Shown piece by piece: positions 29,074 to 37,358 of a stretch of DNA of 37,358 nt; positions within the stretch are counted from its first letter, which is position 1, and each line of letters opens with the position of its first letter. Origin of the DNA: Cladosporium sp. IMV 00045 (taxonomy: Eukaryota > Ascomycota > Dothideomycetes > Cladosporiales > Cladosporiaceae); the NCBI GenBank assembly GCA_001931905.2, contig MSJI02000801.1, forward strand, positions 1 to 37,358, given 5' to 3'. Below the pieces are notes generated by a model. That model had not been told where the DNA came from. It made no database searches and saw nothing but the letters and a program-made list of their open reading frames with translations. The translations under genes and the position numbers were made by a program.

Positions 29074-31895
29074 ATGGCTGATACGAAGTCAACAGAGATG
29101 CAAGTGTATGCTACACGTGTCGCATCGTTTCAAGGATCACAACAATTGAGCAAGCGCCGCGCATCGTCGCAAGGCAAGAAGAAAACACAACAGTCCACCG
29201 AATGGCCTCATCAGAAACCGTCGCCGGAAGAAGTAGGTTTTTGATATCCTGCATTGCTATAAGGCTGATACTGACTCTTTCAAAGCTTGCGCGTGCTGGC
29301 TTCTACTACAAACCTAGCCCGGGCTCCGATGACAACGTAGCGTGTTTCCTTTGCGATGTCAAGCTGGACGGTTGGGAGGCCACCGACAGCCCTCTCGATG
29401 AACACTTGGCACATTCACAAGGCTGCGCATGGGCAACATGCTTGTCTGTCGCGAGAGAAGCAGGCGAACCAGAAGAGACCCGCGATCCCATGTCTGAAGA
29501 AATGGTTGAGGCTCGACGCAGGACGTTTGACTTCGGCAATGGCTGGACGCACGAAGGGAAGCGAGGATGGCGATGCAAAACGACAAAGATGGTGGAAGCC
29601 GGCTGGATCAGTGACCTTAGTCTGGAAACTGATGATGGAGCCACTTGCTTTTACTGCAATCTGAGTCTGGACGGATGGGAACCCAAGGACGACCCGCTGC
29701 AAGAACATCAACGACGAGAGCCGGAGTGCCAGTTCTTCAAATTGCTGGAGAGATACGGACACACCCCCGGAAAGAAGACGAAAGGCAAAGCTCAGGGCAA
29801 GGGACGAGGCAGCACGGCGAGCAGAATGAGCCGGCAAAGTTCAGTCTCGCTTGCAGCATCAGAGGTGCCTAGTTTCGCAGAATCTGTGAATGACATGCCG
29901 GATGTCGATGATAGTACCATGTCAACTAGCGCCGCATCACAGGCCGGCAAGAAGGGCAAAAAGACATCTGGGCGTGCCAAAGCAGCACCCAAAGCGAGCA
30001 AGAGCAAGAAGAAGACGAGTACTGTCGAACAAGACGACGAGATGGATGTGCAATATCCAGACCTCAGCACACAATTACCACAGGAGGAGGCGGCAGACGA
30101 TATCAGACTCTCAATGAACTCCCAACTTGTCGATGAGCCTGCGCCTTCGCAACCAATGAAGGGCGGCAGGAAAGGCAGTCGCCAATCCAAGCAGGTCGAC
30201 TCATCAACAATCGACGCCAGTCAAGTTGAATCACAGCCGAAGAAAAGAGGACGCAAGCCTAAAGTCAAGGTCGAGCCGGAGCCGGAGCCTGAATCTGAAC
30301 CCCAGCCCAACCACCGCGAATCGTACGTAACTCCGGAGCTACAAACCGACTACCAGCCACGATCAAGCGATGTGGACGCCCAACTACAAGACGAACTGGA
30401 CCAGTCGATGGACATGCCCGACGCCGAGTCCACACCTCAAATGAAAACCAAGCCAAAGCGCGGCGTCAAGCGCTCATCCGACGGAATGCAAAAGACGGAA
30501 CGCGCTTCTGACTTGTCCAATCTCGATTTCCCGGCACCTCCCAAAGCCCTGCCAGCGGCAAAGGGCAAGAAAGGCACAAAATCCAAGGCCAAAGCCGCAG
30601 CCGCCATTGAGGAAAGCGGGATCGAAGAACCCTCGCAGGCTGCAACGGAAGATCACACCTCTATGCTCTCCACAGACATGGAGGCCCCCAAGGCTACCAA
30701 AGGCAAGAAAGCCCCCGCCAAGAAGGGTGGTAAAGGCCGGAAGGCATCTTCCACGCAGTCCTCAAAGGCTGCTGCTCCGGGGCCGGAGCCGGAACCTGAG
30801 AATGAAGACTTGGATCGCGATGAGCGCGAGATCGAGGCCGAATTGGCTCGCATGGCTGAGGAGCAGCGTGCGGTTGAGGAGAAGCTGGCGGCTGAGGCCG
30901 AGAAGGCTGAGATGGAGAGGGCTGAGGAAGAGTCGCGTCTTGCTGAGGTGGAACGTGTGGCACGGGAGAAACGTCGCGCTGAAGACGAGCGCATTGCTGA
31001 GGAGGAACGTCTCGCTGAGGAAGAGCGTCTCGCCGAGGAAGAACGCCTCGCGGAGGAGCGTGTCGCTGAGGAAGAACGTCTCGCTGAGGAGGAACGCGTC
31101 GCTGAAGAGGAGCGTCTTGCAGAAGAAGATCGTCTTGCCGAAGAAGAGCGTATTGCTGAGGAGCAACGACTTGCCGAAGAGGAGCGACTCGCCGAGGAAG
31201 AACGCCTCGCTGCTGAAGCTGCCATTCAAGCCGAACAAGAGAAGGCAGAAGAATACGAATCCTCGCCATCGAAGGAAAATAGCAGGCGAAGCTCTGGCCG
31301 GGCATCTCGGCGCTCTCGATCAAACGTCCACGAAGTCGCCATCCACGAGGACGAACAAGAAAACCGCGCTGCCTCACCCCAAGTCGTCATCGATACCAAC
31401 GCCGAAGCCGGGAGCATTTCAAACGAAACTCCCAGCCCAGCACCAAGCGACAAAGAAAACCAAACCTCCTCAAACCTCCAGCCCTCAAGCGCTCTCAAGA
31501 CCACCCAACCCGTCTTCTCTCCAAGCCACAACACCTCCCGCCTCCCCCTCGCACCCTCAACTCCCAACCGTCTCGGCTCATCGAACAAACTCCTCTCACC
31601 CTCCAAGCAAAAGCTGCAACTCGCCACTTCCGTCCCCTGGGAAGCGGCGGACTTGGACGCCGTCCTTCTCGCTTCACCACAGCCCACGCCCAACTCTCTC
31701 GCGGTGCAATTGGCGCACGCGGCCGGCTCGCTCACCGAGGAGGAGAAGGGTATGAGCGTCGAGGAGTGGGTGAGGTGGAGGGCTGAGTTGGAAGCTGGCG
31801 AGTTGAAGAGGAAGTGCGAGGGGCTTGTGTTGGGGTTTGAGAGGGAGGGGGTTAGGGGGTTGGAGTGTTTGAGGGGGATTCAGACGAGTGGTTGA
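29074..31895 (+). CDS. BIR1: Bir1, two-BIR chromosomal passenger complex subunit (survivin family)
   Basis: Exons are 29074-29232 and 29286-31895 (53-base intron, GTAGGT...CAAAG). The product has 922 residues. The first exon gives VASFQGSQQLSKRRASS and WPHQKPSPEE, which lead straight into LARAGFYYKPSPGSDDNVAC. BIR1 ligands are C73, C76, H93, C100; BIR2 ligands are C174, C177, H194, C201, both with the LDGWE motif. A long Lys/Ser/Pro-rich disordered part follows (~210-600) with many KKG/KGK patches, then a Glu-rich coiled coil (about 605-700), and a helical C-terminal part (WEAADLDAVLL, SVEEWVRWRAELEAGEL, GFEREGVRGLECLRGI) that in this family binds INCENP (Sli15) and borealin. Bir1 guides Aurora B to centromeres and the spindle midzone. 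The start is set by the BIR1 alignment; ATG 29074 is the first in frame. Confidence 0.94.
30974..31215 (+). repeat. Coding tandem repeat (EEERLAE-type) in BIR1 coiled coil
   Basis: Around a dozen units of the seven-residue pattern (A)EEERLA, with variants EEERVA, EEDRLA, EEERIA, EEQRLA, run head to tail. At DNA level the units differ at third positions (GAGGAACG, GAAGAGCG and so on), so they are old or diverging rather than fresh copies. A phase of seven is a coiled-coil heptad. Confidence 0.85.
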
Positions 31896-34083
31896 GTGGT
31901 GGGATTCGTTGGTTATGATGAATGGGGTTTTCTGGTTTTGGGGGATGTGAGACGACTTTCGTAATGTTTTCTGTCTTTCCGTCTTTCTTCTCTCTCGGTT
32001 TTGTTGTCTCCTGTTCCTTGGGGCATTACAGGTTGCGAGTGGTGTTTGGATCATGACAAGACGCCATGGCTACCAGGATTAGGCTCACTGTATCAAATGG
32101 CGGAAGTGTATTTTCCTCAACAAAACTTCTTCATCGTTACTTCCATGATGCCAGATAGTGACCTTTCACTCTCACCCACACTGGGAGTAAGCCCAAAACG
32201 CAGCAAGAACGTGAGACTCCCCTTCTGGCACACAATCACACGTGGTGGGCTGTGTTCGGCCAGGAGATGCAAGTGAAAGAAAAGCAAGCCTCTCTGTTTC
32301 CGCAGGACTATGCTCCGTTTCAAACAGAATAAACAACACAGGTCAAATCAACAACACGAACACACCCAACATCATCGCTCGCGCGACATCGCAAAGCACT
32401 GACCGATCTCTTTCCCGGTTTGCACCACTACCGACTACATGTACTGCTTGGCTAAATAATGCCCCGGTCACGCCGTTGCGATTTTCTCATTACACGTGTG
32501 ACGCTAGCAGGGTACCCCATACTGGGTCCTCTTTTTCCCTTCTAAACGAACATGTCGAATTTCGGCATGTGCCTTTTCGTGCCGTCTGTGGAGGATTTTG
32601 AAGATGTGTCTACATGTTGTTGATGGGAGTTTGGTGTTTGAGTCGGTAGAACTAACGGTAAGAACGTGTGTATCGCTGTTGATGAACAGTGATCCGTTAC
32701 AGATTGTAACATAGATATCGAGGATACCCAATGCCTGTAAACACGCCGTTGATCTCTTTCCAAACAAAGGCCAAAACCCCCCCGCAAAATCGAATCTTGA
32801 GCTATGTGCTTGCGCTCTTCTTCTATTTCACCAGCCGCCCGCCGAGCAAAAACCCACTACGCCGCCGCTAACGATAGTCAGGGCCGCAGAGGCGAGACGC
32901 CGCGCCGCCCGACTTGAAAAGACCTACTGTGAACAGTCGTAGTACCTCCGGTAGTGCTCAAACCCGCTACGCTACTACGCGAGAGTGGGCTCGTTCGGCG
33001 ATGCCCGTGAAGCGTGCCCCGTGCTCATTCACTCAACTCCAGTATTGCTGGCGATACGGTGCGATTGCGTTTCTAGGCTCGAGCTTTTCGAGAACGAGAG
33101 TGGAAACTGCCGTTTCGCCCGTTGGCACCAGCAAAGGGCGAAGGAAGATAGCGAAAAGATGAAGATAGGAAAAATCTTTTCAAGAAGGCCCGGATATACA
33201 ACAAGAAATAGGGGTCGGAAGAGATCCTTGCAAAAGCCAACCCCGCGAGCAAGGTATCGCGGATCGACCACGCCATTTTATTATGCACAAGGTTAAGTGA
33301 AAAAATACCAAGCCCGCTCCCGGGGGAGGCTGCCGCGTTAAGACACCCAAAAACCCAAGGCCATCACGAAAGCAACCAATTGCGAGCACAATAATGCGGG
33401 CGCTTAAGGGCCACCACCACCCACCTGCACGAGATGGGGGTAGGATGGTCGAGATCCCGCGCCGCCGCCCTCGCTCGCCCTACCGAGTCACTCAAGCGTG
33501 CGAGCCTTTTCTGGTCGTGATCCTTCATCATCCGTGCGGTCCTGCGAATACAATAATCAAATGGCCCAGATGAACCCGGCTCCTCATTTCCACCGCCCTG
33601 CCTACTCTGTGGAGGAGGCGTCTTTGGCCTTGCGCGCGCGCTCGCACATCGCGGGCCTACCTACCACCCAGTGACCTGTCTGCTGTTCTGTCTACCTGTC
33701 ACTACTACAGCAGTTCAGCCTTCTGTGTTTGTTTTTCTTCCGTGAAACAACTCTGTTCTTAGGGTTTTCCATCCTTCTTCGCCACTCCTTTATTATTGTT
33801 GTTGCCTTACTACTGACAACAAGCACCCCCTCACTTCTCCTCGGCCCCACTCTTTTGTTGCTTAGGATCTGGCCGAGAAGGAAGGACTTCCCTTTCATCC
33901 CAAACCTGAAGAGTCTGGGGCCGTTTCAAAGCCTGGACGGTAGTCCAGATTGCGGCACGGCAAAGGACAAGCGGTCGGAGTCTTCCCCCTAGGAAGCCGA
34001 TTGCGATCCTTTCCTTTCTTCTTTTGACTGGTTTTTGGTGGCTCCCTGGATCTAAGGGTGTTGGCTAAGCCAGGACGACAGAC
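31896..34083. other. Long intergenic region, BIR1 3' end and patatin-gene promoter
   Basis: In these 2.2 kb I see no gene. The first 100 bases are the BIR1 3' region (GT-rich). 33690-34083 is pyrimidine-rich and probably the leader of the patatin-like gene; a TTAGGGTT telobox-like string lies at 33759-33766. An 87-codon open frame (33729-33992) in this leader could act as an upstream ORF, but has no conserved features. The rest is neither repetitive nor clearly decayed coding sequence. Confidence 0.5.
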
Positions 34084-36474
34084 ATGGCTGCCATCGCTGA
34101 CCGGGACTCGGCGAAAGACTTGAGGGGTGCTGGATGGGATTGGACGAGCAAGAAGGCAGAGCAGCAGAGGGAGCGCGAGAAGGCTGCTGATGATGTTATC
34201 ACGGATCTTGGGCTTGTGAGGAAACTCAGGTGGGTCCTCCCTCGCATGCTTCACATGTGGAAGCATTCCTTAGTACCTTCATGGAAGAACGCGACGTGGC
34301 TAACGTAGACTAGCAATGCCTTGCCAAAACGGCAAAACAGTACGAGAAAGTCACATTCGAGCGAAGAGACAAGGGTCAAGTAAGAGTTTCTTCAAAGCAA
34401 ACGCCACCGCTTTTTAATCTTGAAGCTGACACCATCTAGCCACAGTTTCCCGCGACGCCAGGCCAGCACAAGGCGATCGCAGTCAGGAGTATTACAGCCC
34501 ATTCCCGTCGGCTCCAACCCTCGCATCTTGTGTCTTGATGGCGGTGGAATCAGAGGTATCGTCCAACTGGAAGTCCTCCGTGGCATCGAGCGCGCTCTCG
34601 GCGATCGGATTGCAGTGCAAGCTTTCTTCGACCTGGTCATCGGCTCTGGATTCGGCGGTCTTCTCGCCGTGAGTCTCGGCATGCGAGGCCAGACGGTGGA
34701 AGCATGCATAGAGCAGTTCAAATCAACTTGCGATCGTGCTTTCAAGCCCAAGGTCAAGGCCGTGCCCGGCTTGAAATCCATTTCGGCTGCGTTGGGTAAC
34801 ACGCAACTTTACAGAGAAAAGCAGTTGCATGACGCTTTGAAGATCGCTTTTGGCGAGAAGGACTCTCTTTTGGGCTCGCAGACGAGCTTCAACACGACTA
34901 ACCGGATTGCTATGTTATCGGCTCATGGTACTGATCAGGAGGCGTTTGTTATGTCTAATTATCGCCAACCGAAGGCTCTCCCTGGGAATGAACTAGCAGA
35001 CTCGCTTGAACAAGACAAGGAGATGAAAATCTGGGAATCAGTTGCAGCTGCGACTGCCGATCCCGCGTACTACCCACCATTCGAGCTGAACGGCCAAACT
35101 TATATTGATGGAGGATTGAAATCCGGCAATCCAGCCTCCAAAGCTGAACAGGAGAGAAAGAAGCTTTGGCCAGAAAACGAGGAGCCAGATCTCTTTCTCT
35201 CGCTAGGCACGGGTCAGAACCGACTTGGGTTGCTGAAGGGGACTTCCAAGAATGCTTCGAGCGGCGACGAAACGACTTCATCTGAAAATTCTCGTCCTAC
35301 CAGGAGACTGTCCAGACACTGGTCCACGCGCAGGGACGATGGAGTTCTCGACGCCGAGTTTGCCTGGACCAAATTCAAAGGAAAGATCGTGCGCGATCGA
35401 ACACAGGAAAAAGCGGATCGCTACGTTCGCTTAAATCCGGATCTTGGAAAATCACCGCCTGCCCCTGATAGCAGGAATGATATGGAGTCTCTCCAGAGCA
35501 ACGCTGGCAAATGGCTCCAGCATCCAGGAAGAGTCAAGGCTTTGCGCAATATCGCCCACCGACTCGTGGCGTCTTCGTTTTATCTCGACTCCCGCTCCAC
35601 CGTGACAGACGAGCAGGGCGAGCAAGTATTCTCAGGAACGATCGCCTGTCGATTCAAATACGGAAGCGACCAACTCCGCGCTCTGGGCCGTGTTCTCCAA
35701 GACCGCATGACCGAAGGCTTCGAGCCGTACTTCCTGATCAAACCCGACGCCACCAGCAAATACCAATCCTCCACGGTGAAGCTCACCAAAGAAATCGTCC
35801 GCGCCACCGCCGAAAGGGGCATCTTCGCTCTCCCCGGGATTTCCATCCCCATCAACGACGCCTCCAAAACATCCACCCTCAACCTCTTCCTCGCGCCCAA
35901 AGACGACCTCGAGCCCGAAGGCTTCCCCATCTCCGGCTTCCCCAACATCCTGCTCGAGAAGCAGACGCAAACGAGCAAACTGCCCCGCCGCCCCCGCGCC
36001 CTCTCCGAACAAAGCCTCCCTCACTTCTCCCACTCGCGCGCAACCTCTCTCTCCCGCGCCAACAGCACGACCGCCGTCCCCGCCTCCTGCAAACGCGCCA
36101 CCTACTCTCCAGCCTCTACCTCCTCGCCCATCCAACGCTCCTCCTCCACCCGCCTCCCCGGCTCGCACTCCAAACGCCTCTCGATCCAAGAAATCATCGC
36201 CGAGGAGCAAAGCGGAGCCTTCGTCGAGCGCCGCCCCAACCAATTCAGGTCCTACATCGACAAGGACAACAGCAACAGCAGCAGCATCCCGGAGCACGCT
36301 ACCCCGGAGACGCCGGGCTGGAACCGCAGACCCGACTCGTTGGTTATGGATGTCAATCCTTTCGACGACGCGTTTGAGGATTCCGCCATGTGGAGTCCGC
36401 TCGAGGGGAAGGATATGGGGTTTGCGTCGACGGGGTCGTGTAGGTATTCGCCTGGCGACGTTGGAGCCGGTTGA
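34084..36474 (+). CDS. Patatin-like phospholipase-fold protein with altered nucleophile elbow
   Basis: Exons are 34084-34229, 34314-34379 and 34440-36474 (introns 84 and 60 bases: GTGGGT...GACTAG, GTAAGA...ATCTAG). The product has 748 residues. The patatin domain starts after a short basic lead: RILCLDGGGIRGIVQLEVLR (oxyanion loop D104-G110), then FFDLVIGSGFGGLLAVSLG, NYRQPKALPG, WESVAAATADPAYYPPF, and TYIDGGLKSGNPA with catalytic-type D294. The elbow should read G-T-S-T-G; here it is G-S-G-F-G (139-143), so the nucleophile Ser is Gly141. A second, mainly beta part (~430-590: VFSGTIACRFKY, FEPYFLIKP, GIFALPGISIPIND) and a Ser/Pro/Arg-rich disordered tail follow. Without the serine, lipase action is doubtful. 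It may be a pseudoenzyme that binds lipid. No membrane segment or signal peptide is seen. Confidence 0.88.
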
Positions 36475-37358
36475 GGTGGGCGGTCTGGAAGGGATTGTCG
36501 TGGGAGGTTGTTTTTGTTCGATTTGGTCGGGCGTGCGCTCCCAGCTCCATGATTTATCCTCCGGGAAGCGATGCAGATTCGCCAGCGCTGCGGATGTAAG
36601 GGGGCGGTCTTCACCCTGCAATGTGCAAGCTCAGGTCCGAATTTCGATGTTGAATTGGGCCCATGGGAGCGCGAACCGGCATTATCGCCGAGACTTGGGA
36701 CAATGTGATTCCTCAACAAGGCTCAATCACAGATGGCAGTCCGAGGAAATTTCAGCCTGTTCTTCGGAGAAGCCGCTCGTCTGGAGTCACACGGCCGCAA
36801 GCGACACCAGTCTACAGCCAAACTTGGGGCACGGAGCGCGATTCTCGAAGTCATCGTGCGCCCGAAGCTGCGGTGTCTTGATGGAAAGATGGGGACAAAA
36901 CAAACCCAAGCGCCGAAAAAAGGCGGTGATATCGATTTCCGAGCAAGGAGAGGCAACGACGAGGAAATATTTGGAGATTCATCGCTCATGGAGGAAGAAA
37001 AACGAAGATTTTGAAGGGGGAATCTGGACGAATGCGAGGATGGTGAGGAGACCTGCCGTCGCGCATCCGACGCTTCTGGTGGAAGAGAAGAAGAAGAAGC
37101 GAGGAAGAGGTAAATGGAGAGCAGTGGCGCTCGTGGCGGGTGTCTCAGAACGCAAAAGGCGTGCTACTATTGTAAAAAGAGTGGACACCAGAACGCGCAA
37201 TCGAGAACACCGCGAAACGACGGGATGAGGTTTCATGCTCCACTTGTACAAATAAATCATGATAGAAGGGACATATGCCAGGAAATCGCGGCAATGATGC
37301 GAGATAAAATCAATTTCCCTCAGTCTCCGTCTGCGTTTTGCGTCTACGCGGCAAAAAA
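36475..37358. other. Intergenic region to window end
   Basis: These 884 bases follow the patatin gene. The long frame 36350-37228 (plus) overlaps the patatin gene out of frame and is of basic low-complexity composition, so it is not called. Neither strand shows a family motif. The end may be the promoter or 3' region of a gene outside the window. Confidence 0.5.

Noticed and set aside
30653..31238. Ser/Arg-rich and Phe/Leu-rich open frames on the minus strand opposite the BIR1 coiled coil
   Set aside because: They are mirror images of the EEERLAE coding repeat and only look protein-like because the repeat is periodic.
36350..37228. A 292-codon plus-strand open frame at the right end
   Set aside because: It overlaps the patatin gene in another frame, has low-complexity basic composition and no family motif.
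1..37358. CRISPR arrays, bacterial operons, rRNA genes or complete transposons
   Set aside because: No regularly spaced repeats, rRNA-like sequence, transposase or reverse-transcriptase motifs, or long terminal repeats were seen; the DNA is fungal nuclear.

Overview
The window is nuclear DNA of a filamentous ascomycete (Pezizomycotina). The evidence is the intron style (53 to 115 bases, GTAAGT-like donors, CTAAC/CTGAC-type branch points just before the acceptor), the gene density, and gene families limited to or typical of these fungi: an AsaB/CmcJ-like protein, an asco-laccase with a DSG-type tail, a fungal two-BIR Bir1, and a small fungal-specific protein. A dothideomycete is my best guess, but the sequence alone does not settle it. 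There is one assembly gap (20 N) inside a laccase region.

Layout. 1-1738 holds no gene I can support. 1739-5290: a small fungal-specific protein, an NADP-dependent medium-chain reductase (minus) and an AsaB/CmcJ-like oxygenase-type protein. 5760-8062: ribosome factor Rpf2 (minus) diverging from the CGFS glutaredoxin Grx3/4. 8622-10919: a cyclase-family hydrolase and a secreted CHRD-domain protein. 11324-13871: a laccase carrying an N-terminal starch-binding CBM20 domain (minus), followed across the gap by a second, diverged laccase terminal exon. 15875-21525: checkpoint clamp loader Rad17 and dynamin-like Vps1 (both minus). 22536-26088: an isochorismatase-fold hydrolase and a Dal5-type MFS transporter. 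26946-31895: mitochondrial CDP-DAG synthase Tam41 (minus) diverging from the chromosomal passenger protein Bir1. 34084-36474: a patatin-fold protein that lacks the nucleophile serine.

How the genes relate. Most are unrelated housekeeping genes (Rpf2, Grx3/4, Rad17, Vps1, Tam41, Bir1) mixed with accessory metabolic and secreted genes; I see no complete secondary-metabolite cluster. Two local pairings may mean something: the hydrolase beside the Dal5-type transporter (uptake plus hydrolysis of an amide-like compound), and the secreted CHRD protein converging on the CBM20-laccase (both extracellular). All splice models were built by eye from frame continuity, splice signals and family conservation.

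The most unusual items are the CBM20-laccase fusion, the duplicated laccase terminal exon with a lost splice acceptor and an unusually conserved intron patch, and the Ser-to-Gly change in the patatin nucleophile elbow.
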